DNA of 39,715 nucleotides from Auritidibacter sp. Marseille-P8566 (GTDB taxonomy: Bacteria > Actinomycetota > Actinomycetes > Actinomycetales > Microbacteriaceae), in assembly GCA_945896925.1 (NCBI GenBank), contig CAMDEV010000004.1, forward strand, positions 1-39,715. The letters are read 5' to 3'. The notes beneath the pieces were generated by a model that was given only the letters and a program-made list of their open reading frames with translations, searched no databases and was not told the DNA's origin. Of the stretch, positions 18,713 to 27,651 are shown one piece after another (the first letter of the stretch is position 1; every line of letters starts with the position of its first letter). Made by a program: the position numbers and the translations under genes.

Positions 18713-19496
18713 AGCCACTACAACTCGCTGGTTGACTTGGATTTCCTTGGCAACAGTGTTCGCCACTGCTTGCTGGTTTCTCTCCCAGTGGCAGTTTGCT
18801 AGAGCCGAAGAGGTTCAGAAAGCAAATGAAATAGTTCTGGCTAACTACGACCGCACCCCGGTAGCACTTGAAGAGTTACTCCCCCAAGAATCATCTTGGA
18901 ATAAGAAGATTGAGTATCGTCAGGTTAAAGTCTCTGGAAACTACTTACCTGAGCACACTTTCCTAATCAGGAATAGACCTAATTCCGGCTACCCAGGTTT
19001 TCTACAGCTTGTTGCTTTCAAAACAGATAGTGAGAGCATCATTTGGATTGAAAGAGGTTGGCTTCCAACTGGAAACAAACAGGACGCTCCAGATTTAGTT
19101 CCTAATGTGGATAACACTCATCGAGAACTCACACTTCGACTTCGTCCTACCGAACCGAAGCTTGATCGTGGCGCTCCAGCAGGTCAACTCCCAAGTATCG
19201 ACCTTGTCACAGCAAATGAAGGACTATCCGATTCTGTATATACCCAGGCATACGGTCGGCTTGTTTCCGAGTTCCCTGAACTTCCTGCCGGCGAACCAAT
19301 GCCTATGCCTGAACTTAACCAAGGAAATCACCTTAGTTATGCACTGCAATGGATACTCTTCGCGCTGATGGCTTTTGGTGCTGTTTACTGGACTATCAAT
19401 CAAGATAGAAGAAGAGCAGCAGGTTTAGCTCCTAAGAAACTCAAGTTCTTAACCAAAGATGCCGATGCGGAAGCTGAAGACAAACTCCTAGGTTAA
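18699..19496 (+). CDS. SURF1 family protein (cytochrome oxidase biogenesis)
   Basis: YRQVKVSGNYLPEHTFLIRNRPNSGYPGFLQLVAF...WIERGWLP..., NHLSYALQWILFALMAFGAVYW; start at ATG 18699 or 18702, not 18672. Confidence 0.9.
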   Translation: MMANRATTTRWLTWISLATVFATACWFLSQWQFARAEEVQKANEIVLANYDRTPVALEELLPQESSWNKKIEYRQVKVSGNYLPEHTFLIRNRPNSGYPGFLQLVAFKTDSESIIWIERGWLPTGNKQDAPDLVPNVDNTHRELTLRLRPTEPKLDRGAPAGQLPSIDLVTANEGLSDSVYTQAYGRLVSEFPELPAGEPMPMPELNQGNHLSYALQWILFALMAFGAVYWTINQDRRRAAGLAPKKLKFLTKDADAEAEDKLLG

Positions 19497-19502
19497 ACAA
19501 AA

Positions 19503-19526
19503 ATGACCGCACCGAAGTGCGGTCAT
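19503..19526. terminator. Bidirectional hairpin terminator between SURF1 gene and rhodopsin gene
   Basis: Perfect inverted repeat ATGACCGCAC-CGAA-GTGCGGTCAT flanked by ACAAAA and CTTT. Confidence 0.88.
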
Positions 19527-19538
19527 CTTTGCTACTAC

Positions 19539-20249
19539 TTAGTCCTTCTTGAATGCCTTAAGAGCAAAGATTCCAAAACCAACCTTGTTCACAACATCTG
19601 CAATCACGTAGATGATTGCAGCTGAACAAACTGCAAGTTTCACTGTCTCCGCATCAGAGTTGTTCAGCTCCAAGATCTCCTGGATTGCTGTGCCAATTGG
19701 GTAAACCATCCAACCGAAGATAACGAACTTCTTCATGTTTTCAACAGCAGCCTTAACAGCAACTGTCCCCTTTGTTGGCTTTAGTTGCCAGAGTGTGTAT
19801 GCGATGTATACCCACGCTGCTGATGAGATCACGAAGTTGACGACGTTACCGGCAGAACCTGCAACACCAATCTCACCGAAGTATCCTGTGACAATCATTA
19901 CGATGTCGGCTAGTACCAAGCGGTATGTCAGCCCCTTTTCAGCGCCAGCAAGACTTGCAATCAAACCAAACTCAATCAATAGCAATGGAGTGGTTAGCAC
20001 CCAGTCGAGATATCGGACTGGCATGGTGTTGGCAATAAGTGAAACATCGCCTGGGAATGGGAAGGCAACCATGTCCTTCATTTGCCAATACAAGATGGCA
20101 GCAATAAAAGTAATTAGAGCAGCGTATGTTGCGCTGGTACGACCTTCACCCTTTAGTTCACCACGTTCAAGTACGAAGTAAAAAGTTCCAGCTGCCATAG
20201 CGACAAAGCCAAGCATGAACATGGCCTGTGTGAGAGTTAGTAGATCCAT
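19539..20249 (-). CDS. Microbial type-1 rhodopsin, predicted outward proton pump (proteorhodopsin-like)
   Basis: 236 aa, 7 TM; helix C RYLDWVLTTPLLLIEF (D82/T86/E93, Leu at the spectral tuning site), helix G IADVVNKVGFG with retinal Lys222; helix D/E GYFGEIG and WVYIAYTLW. Confidence 0.97.
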   Translation of the reverse strand: MDLLTLTQAMFMLGFVAMAAGTFYFVLERGELKGEGRTSATYAALITFIAAILYWQMKDMVAFPFPGDVSLIANTMPVRYLDWVLTTPLLLIEFGLIASLAGAEKGLTYRLVLADIVMIVTGYFGEIGVAGSAGNVVNFVISSAAWVYIAYTLWQLKPTKGTVAVKAAVENMKKFVIFGWMVYPIGTAIQEILELNNSDAETVKLAVCSAAIIYVIADVVNKVGFGIFALKAFKKD

Positions 20250-20310
20250 TTATTAGTTCCTTTCGGGTAACTTCCTTTTCAACCCTATTGGCACTACTTA
20301 GGAAATGTGT

Positions 20311-21909
20311 TTAGGAAAGAACAATCAAGTCGCGGTAGCCTTCGTTCCAAAGGTCTTCCTGACCATCTGGCATAACTAGAACACGCTCAGGATTTAGTGC
20401 ATCGACAGCACCGACATCGTGTGAAACCAGAACCACTGCGCCGGTAAATGAGGCCAATGCACCGAGAATCTCTTCGCGGCTAGCTGGGTCAAGGTTGTTG
20501 GTCGGTTCATCTAGAAGAAGCACGTTAGCTTTAGAGACCACCAGAGACGCTAGAGCTAATCTCGTTTTCTCTCCACCGCTTAGAACTCCCGCAAGTTTGT
20601 TGACATCGTCACCGCTGAATAGGAATGAACCCAATACTTTTCTTGCATCAGTATCGGCAAGCTCTGGAGCAGCGCTTTGCATATTCTCAAGAACTGTCTT
20701 GGTGACATCAAGAGTTTCGTGTTCCTGAGCGTAGTAACCAATCTTGAGCCCGTGACCTGGATCGATGGAACCCGTATCAGGACCCTCTACTCCTCCAAGA
20801 ATTCTCAACAGTGTTGTCTTACCCGCTCCGTTTAGTCCAATGATGACAACCTTTGAACCTCGGTCGATTGCGAGATCAACTGCGGTGAAGATTTCTAATG
20901 ACCCATAACTCTTACTGAGATTGTGCGCAAACAGTGGTGTCTTGCCACAGGCCTGTGGCTCCGGGAAGCGAATCTTCGCAACCCTGTCAACTTCTCTGAC
21001 ATCATCAAGGCCGCTGAGAAGCTTCTCTGCTCTTCTAGCCATCTGGTGAGCTGCTGATGCCTTAGATGCTTTAGCACCGAACTTGGCGGCTTGGAGTTGC
21101 AGAACGCTTGCCTTCTTTTCAGCAGTTGCTCGTTCGCGTTTTCGTCGCTCTTCGTCAGACTCACGTTGCTTTAGATACTGCTTCCAACCCATGTTGTAAA
21201 TGTCGATGACAGCTCGGTTGGCATCCAAATAGAAAACTCTGTTGACTGTTTCTTCGACGATTTCAATATCGTGACTGATGACTATCAGACCGCCTTGGTA
21301 GTTCTTCAAGAAATCCCTCAGCCAAATAATGCTGTCGGCATCTAGGTGGTTAGTTGGCTCATCGAGGATCATGGTGGTAGCTGCGGAGAAAAGAATTCGA
21401 GCAAGCTCAATTCTTCTTCTTTGACCACCAGAGAGGGTTCCAATTTCTTGGGCTAAAACGTTTGGCTTCAAACCTAAGTTAGAAGCGATAGAGGCAGCCT
21501 CTGCTTCAGCAGCGTAACCGCCATTGGACTCAAACTGCGCCTCTAAGCGCTCATAACGAGCCATCGCGGCTTCATAGACCTTCTCATCAACTGAGGCCAT
21601 CTCTTGACGAGTTTGCTCGAGTTTTCTCATGATTGTTCCTAATCCTCTGGCATTGAGGATTCGATCTGAAGCTAATTCATGGATGTCCCCGGTTCTTGGG
21701 TCTTGAGGTAGGTAGCCAATCTCCCCAACACGATCGATAGTTCCTGCACTGGACTGGAAATCGCCTGCAATAACCTTGGTCAAAGTAGTCTTACCAGCAC
21801 CATTACGACCGACGAGACCCACCTTGTCCCCCTTAGACACCTGGAATGTTACCCCAGACATTAGGACTCTTGGACCAATCGTGATCTCAAGGTCACGCAC
21901 GCTAATCAT
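20311..21909 (-). CDS. ABC-F family ATP-binding protein (translation factor type)
   Basis: Two ABC domains: GLVGRNGAGKTTLTKVIAG ... LSGGQRRRIELARILFSAATTMILDEPTNHLDADS and GLNGAGKTTLLRILGG ... LSGGEKTRLALASLVVSKANVLLLDEPTNNLDPAS. Start MISVRDLEITIG (21909) preferred over 21939. Confidence 0.95.
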   Translation of the reverse strand: MISVRDLEITIGPRVLMSGVTFQVSKGDKVGLVGRNGAGKTTLTKVIAGDFQSSAGTIDRVGEIGYLPQDPRTGDIHELASDRILNARGLGTIMRKLEQTRQEMASVDEKVYEAAMARYERLEAQFESNGGYAAEAEAASIASNLGLKPNVLAQEIGTLSGGQRRRIELARILFSAATTMILDEPTNHLDADSIIWLRDFLKNYQGGLIVISHDIEIVEETVNRVFYLDANRAVIDIYNMGWKQYLKQRESDEERRKRERATAEKKASVLQLQAAKFGAKASKASAAHQMARRAEKLLSGLDDVREVDRVAKIRFPEPQACGKTPLFAHNLSKSYGSLEIFTAVDLAIDRGSKVVIIGLNGAGKTTLLRILGGVEGPDTGSIDPGHGLKIGYYAQEHETLDVTKTVLENMQSAAPELADTDARKVLGSFLFSGDDVNKLAGVLSGGEKTRLALASLVVSKANVLLLDEPTNNLDPASREEILGALASFTGAVVLVSHDVGAVDALNPERVLVMPDGQEDLWNEGYRDLIVLS

Positions 21910-22009
21910 CGGTCTCCAATGGGTTGATTGCAAATTCAAACTGAATTGCGTTTGAGTGCAGGTTCTACCCTAGTATTAATCAAAACGTTATCTTGACGAA
22001 AGGCCCGCT

Positions 22010-22600
22010 GTGTCAATTGCACAAACCCAAAACATCACCCTTATCGACAAATTGGTTGCTAGAACCCTAATCAATAACATCATCTTGGTGGTTGCCGGTG
22101 TTGCACTCACAGCCCTTTCAGCTCAGCTGAGCATCCCTGCTCTTCCAGTGCCATTCACATTCCAGACTCTTGCTGTTCTAGTTATCGGTTCAACTTTCGG
22201 TGCTGCTAGAGGCGCAATCACTATGGGAACCTACGCTCTGGTTGGTGCCCTAGGTCTGCCTGTTTTCGCAGATGCAAGTTCTGGTTTCAACGTTCTATTT
22301 GGTTATTCAGGTGGATTCATTATTGGATTCATCTTCGCTGCAGCTCTCGCAGGACGCCTTGCAGAACTTCAGTGGTCGTCAAATGTACTCAAGGCCCTAG
22401 TTGGTTTTGCAATGAGCACAGTGGTTATCTACGGCCTTGGTATTCCAGTGCTTGCTATGAACGCATACAACTCTGATCTGCTAGCAGCAACCCAGGGTAT
22501 GTTGCCTTATCTTGGTTGGGATTTTGTTAAGGCAGTTATCGCCGCAGGTCTTATTCCAAGTGCTTGGTTACTTGTAAAGAAGCTAGATAAGAAAAACTAA
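22010..22600 (+). CDS. bioY: Biotin ECF transporter S component BioY
   Basis: GVALTALSAQLSIPALPVPFTFQTLAVLVIGSTFGAARGAITMGTYALVGALGLPVFADASSGFNVLFGYSGGFIIGFIFAAALAG; GTG start. Confidence 0.94.
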   Translation: MSIAQTQNITLIDKLVARTLINNIILVVAGVALTALSAQLSIPALPVPFTFQTLAVLVIGSTFGAARGAITMGTYALVGALGLPVFADASSGFNVLFGYSGGFIIGFIFAAALAGRLAELQWSSNVLKALVGFAMSTVVIYGLGIPVLAMNAYNSDLLAATQGMLPYLGWDFVKAVIAAGLIPSAWLLVKKLDKKN

Positions 22601-22926
22601 ATAGCAAAGCCGATTGCGCGCATTTGCTCTTTACCGTCGTCGGTGATCTTCTCTGGACCCCAAGGTGGCATCCAAACCCAGTTGATTCTGAATGCTTCAA
22701 CAACACCATCTAGTGCCATACCCATTTGCTCTTCAATGACATCAGTCAATGGACAACCTGCTGAAGTTAGCGTCATGTGAATAAGTAGTGAACCATCTTC
22801 AGAGAGCTTCAAGTCATAGATAAGACCAAGGTCAACGATGTTGACACCAATTTCAGGGTCAATAACTTCCTTGATGGCCTCTAAGACCTGGTCATACTTT
22901 TCTGGGGTTAGATCTAATTCAGTCAA
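22597..22926 (-). CDS. sufT: SufT / MIP18-PaaD family Fe-S assembly protein
   Basis: VLEAIKEVIDPEIGVNIVDLGLIYDL, HMTLTSAGCPLTDVIEEQM; last gene of the SUF cluster. Confidence 0.93.
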   Translation of the reverse strand: MTELDLTPEKYDQVLEAIKEVIDPEIGVNIVDLGLIYDLKLSEDGSLLIHMTLTSAGCPLTDVIEEQMGMALDGVVEAFRINWVWMPPWGPEKITDDGKEQMRAIGFAI

Positions 22927-22929
22927 AGA

Positions 22930-23682
22930 CTAAGCCTTTACGTAACGGTCGTAGCCTTCAGCTTCTAGACGATCAGCTAGTTCTGGGCCGCCCTCTTCAG
23001 CTACTTTTCCAGCAACAAAAACGTGCACGAAGTCAGGTTTGATGTATCGAAGGATTCTGGTGTAGTGAGTAATGAGCAAGACACCAAGATCAGATGCTGC
23101 ATGTGCTCGGTTAACACCTTCAGAGACAATCTTCAGTGCATCAACGTCAAGACCTGAGTCAGTCTCATCAAGGATTGCAAAGCGAGGCTTTAGAAGTTCT
23201 AGCTGAAGAATCTCGTGACGCTTCTTCTCACCACCAGAGAAACCTTCATTCACATTTCTCTCGGAGAAAGCAGCATCAATCTTCAGGTTGTCCATAGCTT
23301 CGCGAACATCCTTGATCCAAGTTCTAAGCGCAGGAGCTTCACCGGTAACTGCAGTCTTAGCTGTTCTCAAGAAGTTTGAAACTGAAACGCCGGGAATCTC
23401 AACCGGATACTGCATGGCTAGGAACAGACCTGCACGAGCACGCTCGTCAACGCTCATCTCTAAAACATTCTCACCTTCGAGAAGAATCTCACCATCGGTG
23501 ACGTTGTATTTAGGGTGACCTGCGATTGAGTATGCAAGTGTTGATTTACCTGAACCGTTAGGTCCCATTACAGCGTGAATCTCACCACTTCTAATTGTTA
23601 GGTCAACACCTCTGAGGATCTCTTTGGCACCCTGATCGGTGTCAACAGATACGTGCAGGTTCTTTACTTGAAGAATGGACAT
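22930..23682 (-). CDS. sufC: Fe-S cluster assembly ATPase SufC
   Basis: HAVMGPNGSGKSTLAYSIAGHPKYNVTDGEILLEGENVLEMSVDERARAGLFLAMQYPVEIPGVSVSNFLR, FSGGEKKRHEILQLELLKPRFAILDETDSGLDVDALKIVSEGV. Confidence 0.97.
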   Translation of the reverse strand: MSILQVKNLHVSVDTDQGAKEILRGVDLTIRSGEIHAVMGPNGSGKSTLAYSIAGHPKYNVTDGEILLEGENVLEMSVDERARAGLFLAMQYPVEIPGVSVSNFLRTAKTAVTGEAPALRTWIKDVREAMDNLKIDAAFSERNVNEGFSGGEKKRHEILQLELLKPRFAILDETDSGLDVDALKIVSEGVNRAHAASDLGVLLITHYTRILRYIKPDFVHVFVAGKVAEEGGPELADRLEAEGYDRYVKA

Positions 23683-23700
23683 GTTCTCTTTCCTTGTGGC

Positions 23701-24015
23701 CTAAGCCTGATCGTATTCAATAAAAATTTCATCGTTTTCTACCATGACTTCATAAACCTTCACTGGTTCATAAGCTGGCAAAGATAGCGGAGCACCAGTC
23801 TCCAATGAGAACTTAGCTCCGTGAGCCCAGCACTCAATAGTTTCATTGTCAACGAAACCTTCGCTTAGAGAAATCTCACCGTGTGAGCACTTGTCATCGA
23901 TTGCGTGGAATGAACCATCAGGGCTGTGCACGATTGCTAGAGCGTGATCGCCTATCTTCACTCTGATAGCCCGACCAGGTTTAATGTCGCTAACATTACA
24001 AATTCTCAGTGCCAT
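23701..24015 (-). CDS. Non-heme Rieske [2Fe-2S] ferredoxin
   Basis: 104 aa with Rieske ligands CSH...CWAHG; located between sufD and sufC. Confidence 0.93.
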   Translation of the reverse strand: MALRICNVSDIKPGRAIRVKIGDHALAIVHSPDGSFHAIDDKCSHGEISLSEGFVDNETIECWAHGAKFSLETGAPLSLPAYEPVKVYEVMVENDEIFIEYDQA

Positions 24016-24017
24016 AA

Positions 24018-25178
24018 CTAACCTCTGTTCAATTTCTCTTCGAGTAGTGCAGTCATACTTTCAATAAGCTCAGCAATGCCAGTCTTCTGAATTACTTCAA
24101 CCAGGAATCCAAGCACAACTAGTCTTCTGGCCTCATCAGGCGTGATTCCTCTAGCCTGAAGGTAGAAAAGGTGCTCATCATCGAAACGTCCAGATGCACT
24201 GGCGTGACCTGCTCCTTCGATCTCACCGGTTTCAATCTCAAGGTTAGGAACTGAGTCAGCTCTCGTGCCATCAGTTAGCAGAAGGTTTCTGTTCAGTTCG
24301 TAAGTGTCAGTTCCTTCTGCGATCGCACGAATAAGAACGTCACCAATCCAAACAGTGTGTGCCTTATCGCCCTGAAGCGCACCCTTGTATGTAACGCGAG
24401 ATTTACAGTTCGGTGCAGCGTGGTCTACGAATGGTCTGTTTTCAAGGTGCTGACCCGCTTCAGCGAAGTAAACACCGTTCAGTTCAACTTCAGATCCAGG
24501 ACCTGTGAAGGTTGCAATCGGAGTTACTCGAACTAAATCTCCACCAAAGGATGCGACAGTGTGCTTTAGGAATGAGTTTCTTCCCAACTTCGCATACTGA
24601 GCTGAAACGAGAGCAGAGCCACTCTCCCAGTTTTGCAGTGAGACAAAGTTTAGCTTTGCTTCATCGGCAACTGAGATTTCAACGTTCTCAGCAAGAACAC
24701 CTAAACCTGAGTGCTCTAGAACAAGTGTTGTGCTGCTGAACTTCCCTGCCTCAACGAAAATGTGCAGGGCTGATGCAGTTGAAGAGTCACCCTTGACAGA
24801 AATTGTGATTTTCTCTTCACTAACCAATTCATTTGCAATCTTCACCAAAAGAGTTTTACTTGCATTGGTGTAACCGGCAGCACTAACTCTGTCTTCTGGG
24901 ACACCAATTGAACCAACTGGTTCAGCTGAACTCAAAATCCAATCGAAACTAACGCCTTGAGGGCCTGAGTAGCTGACCTGCTCTGAGTACTCAGCTAGAA
25001 CATCTGAATCAAGACCCTTGAGTTGATCTGCGTTTAGATATCTCCAAAGATCTTGCTGCTGTGTAATCGCAGGAAAGTCTGCAACTGAAGTTGAACGCGG
25101 ACGGTCACTTCTAATCTGCAGTGGAACACCAGCGCCATGGCTGTGCTCGGATAAACCGTGTTGAACTGGAGCGCTCAT
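24018..25178 (-). CDS. sufD: Fe-S cluster assembly protein SufD
   Basis: 386 aa, C-terminal GEIEGAGHASASGRFDDEHLFYLQARGITPDEARRLVVLGFLVEVIQK; between sufB and the Rieske gene. Confidence 0.96.
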   Translation of the reverse strand: MSAPVQHGLSEHSHGAGVPLQIRSDRPRSTSVADFPAITQQQDLWRYLNADQLKGLDSDVLAEYSEQVSYSGPQGVSFDWILSSAEPVGSIGVPEDRVSAAGYTNASKTLLVKIANELVSEEKITISVKGDSSTASALHIFVEAGKFSSTTLVLEHSGLGVLAENVEISVADEAKLNFVSLQNWESGSALVSAQYAKLGRNSFLKHTVASFGGDLVRVTPIATFTGPGSEVELNGVYFAEAGQHLENRPFVDHAAPNCKSRVTYKGALQGDKAHTVWIGDVLIRAIAEGTDTYELNRNLLLTDGTRADSVPNLEIETGEIEGAGHASASGRFDDEHLFYLQARGITPDEARRLVVLGFLVEVIQKTGIAELIESMTALLEEKLNRG

Positions 25179-26596
25179 TAACCGACAGCGCCTTCCATTT
25201 GCATTTCAATCAACTTGTTAAGTTCAAGTGCATATTCCATTGGTAGTTCTTTAGCAATCGGCTCAATGAAACCACGAACAATCATTGCCATTGCTTCGTC
25301 TTCTGCCATTCCTCGTGACTGGAGGTAGAACAGCTGCTCATCGCTTACACGGGAGACAGTAGCCTCGTGACCCATTGTCACGTCGTCTTCTCGGACATCA
25401 ACTGCAGGGTAAGTATCGCTTCTTGAGATTGTGTCAATCAACAAAGCATCACAGCGAACTGTATTGGCTGAGTGGTGTGCACCAGGATTTACACGAATCT
25501 CGCCGCGGTAAGAAGTTCTACCGCCACCACGAGCAATTGACTTAGAAACAATTGAAGATGAAGTGTATGGAGCTAGGTGAATCATCTTGGCACCAGCATC
25601 CTGGTGCTGTCCCTCTCCTGCGAAAGCCACAGAAAGTGTCTCTCCCCTTGCGTGCTCTCCAGCCAAGATAACTGCTGGATACTTCATGGTTACCTTTGAA
25701 CCGATGTTGCCATCAATCCACTCCATGGTTGCACCTTCGTGCGCGACCGCACGCTTGGTAACCAAGTTGTATACGTTGTTAGACCAGTTCTGGATGGTTG
25801 TGTAGCGAACGCGAGCATTCTTCTTCACAATGATTTCAACTACAGCTGAGTGCAATGAATCGCTCTTGTAGATAGGTGCAGTACATCCCTCAATGTAGTG
25901 AACGTAAGAACCTTCGTCAGCAATGATCAGAGTTCTCTCAAATTGGCCCATGTTCTCAGTGTTGATGCGGAAGTAAGCCTGAAGTGGAATCTCTACGTGA
26001 ACACCCTTAGGAACATAAACGAATGAACCACCTGACCAAACTGCAGTGTTTAGGGAAGCAAACTTGTTATCTCCCGCAGGGATTACGGTTCCGAAGTATT
26101 CCTGGAATAGTTCAGGGTGCTCCTTTAGAGCTGTATCGGTGTCTAGGAAGATAACTCCCTGTTTCTCAAGTTCCTCGTTGATCTGGTGGTAAACCACTTC
26201 AGATTCATACTGAGCTGCAACACCAGAAACTAGTCTTTGACGCTCTGCCTCAGGAATGCCTAGCTTCTCGTAAGTGTTCTTGATGTCTTCGGGTAGTTCA
26301 TCCCAAGTGTTTGCTTGCTTCTCGGTTGAACGAACGAAGTACTTGATGTTGTCGAAATCAATGCCGGTTAGATCAGAACCCCAGGTCGGCATTGGCTTCT
26401 TCTGGAAATATGAGAAACCCTTCAGACGAAGATCAAGCATCCATTGAGGCTCACTCTTCTTCTCCGAGATGTCTCTGACTACCTCATCGTTGATACCGCG
26501 TCTAGCGCTAGCCCCCGCAGCATCCTGGTCTGACCAACCAAACTCATAAACGCCTAGGCCTTCAAGTTCTGGATGTGAAACTGCAGCGTCAGTCAA
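25178..26596 (-). CDS. sufB: Fe-S cluster assembly protein SufB
   Basis: [76 protein letters not shown]. Start re-assigned to TTG 26596 with upstream AGAGG Shine-Dalgarno; the ORF-track start at 26677 adds an implausible 27-aa extension into the divergent promoter. Confidence 0.95.
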   Translation of the reverse strand: MTDAAVSHPELEGLGVYEFGWSDQDAAGASARRGINDEVVRDISEKKSEPQWMLDLRLKGFSYFQKKPMPTWGSDLTGIDFDNIKYFVRSTEKQANTWDELPEDIKNTYEKLGIPEAERQRLVSGVAAQYESEVVYHQINEELEKQGVIFLDTDTALKEHPELFQEYFGTVIPAGDNKFASLNTAVWSGGSFVYVPKGVHVEIPLQAYFRINTENMGQFERTLIIADEGSYVHYIEGCTAPIYKSDSLHSAVVEIIVKKNARVRYTTIQNWSNNVYNLVTKRAVAHEGATMEWIDGNIGSKVTMKYPAVILAGEHARGETLSVAFAGEGQHQDAGAKMIHLAPYTSSSIVSKSIARGGGRTSYRGEIRVNPGAHHSANTVRCDALLIDTISRSDTYPAVDVREDDVTMGHEATVSRVSDEQLFYLQSRGMAEDEAMAMIVRGFIEPIAKELPMEYALELNKLIEMQMEGAVG

Positions 26597-26745
26597 GACA
26601 TAACCTCTTTCATAGGTTTGAAAACATGGTGGTTGAGTGAAAATCTCAACCCGAAATGCTAAAAATCTGAGTGCCAATTAAGCGATTTCTGGCTTCGCGA
26701 GTAGTCTAAGTTTATCTAAACGTTACCCAATGTGTAACCCCCGAA

Positions 26746-27651
26746 ATGCCACGAAAGGCAATGTTTTTGTTGAATGCTATTCTCGGCCCAGCCAGATTGA
26801 AGCTCTATGTCTGGGCTTCCCTAGTCAGCCAGATTCTTATTGTTGTAACTGGTGGTGCAGTCAGGCTAACTGGTTCAGGTCTTGGCTGCCCGACCTGGCC
26901 TGAATGTGAACCTGGTTCCTACACCAATGTTCCAGAATTAGGCATTCACGGAGTTATCGAGTTCGCAAACCGACTGCTCACCTTCGTGCTTTTGCTAGTT
27001 GCGATCCTCACCTTCCTAACCATCATCAGATTGCCTAAGGCAGAGAAGTTTGGTTTAGTTTGGCCCGCCTTTGCCTTAGGGCTTGGAATCGTCGCTCAGG
27101 CAATCATCGGAGGTATCACAGTCCTAACCGGTCTAAATTCCTGGATTGTTGGTGCTCACTTCCTAGTTTCAGGGGTTCTCATCGCCATCGCTGTTGTACT
27201 GGTATGGCGTTTTTACGCCGAATGGAGCTTTGAAGCAAATAAGACTATAAAGCTACTCAACCTAATTTCTTTCCCTATCGGAGTATTAGCGATTGTTATC
27301 GGTGTCATAGTTACTGGTTCTGGCCCTCACGCAGGAGATGCTGAAACACCTAGAAACGGCCTCAACTCCGATCTTCTGGTTCACATTCACTCCTACCCTG
27401 CATACATCCTTCTGGGACTAGTTCTTCTTCAACTCTTAGTCCTCCACAGAACATCAGCACCTCGCTTTGCTCTCAAAGCTGGTTACGTATTCCTAGGACT
27501 TCTTGCCATGCAGGCAGCAATTGGAATTCTTCAGGTAAGAATCGGATTACCTGTTGCTCTAGTTGCTCTTCACATGTTTGGTGCTTGCCTCATCATGAGT
27601 TCTCTCACTCTGCAAATGCTTATCTCTAGAAACTGGCTAGCAAAGAAATGA
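26746..27651 (+). CDS. ctaA: Heme A synthase (COX15/CtaA)
   Basis: TGGAVRLTGSGLGCPTWPECEPGSY, EFANRLLTFVLLLVAI, GVIVTGSGPHAGD, HIHSYPAYILLG. Start could be 26746 or 26761. Confidence 0.95.
   Translation: MPRKAMFLLNAILGPARLKLYVWASLVSQILIVVTGGAVRLTGSGLGCPTWPECEPGSYTNVPELGIHGVIEFANRLLTFVLLLVAILTFLTIIRLPKAEKFGLVWPAFALGLGIVAQAIIGGITVLTGLNSWIVGAHFLVSGVLIAIAVVLVWRFYAEWSFEANKTIKLLNLISFPIGVLAIVIGVIVTGSGPHAGDAETPRNGLNSDLLVHIHSYPAYILLGLVLLQLLVLHRTSAPRFALKAGYVFLGLLAMQAAIGILQVRIGLPVALVALHMFGACLIMSSLTLQMLISRNWLAKK

Noticed and set aside
19735-20181. 148-aa ORF antisense to the rhodopsin gene
   Set aside because: Lies wholly inside a confidently assigned gene, has no recognisable domain and no independent ribosome-binding site; most likely a codon-bias shadow ORF.
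26597-26677. N-terminal 27-aa extension of SufB in the ORF track
   Set aside because: Not SufB-like and occupies the divergent promoter; TTG at 26596 with AGAGG upstream is a better start.
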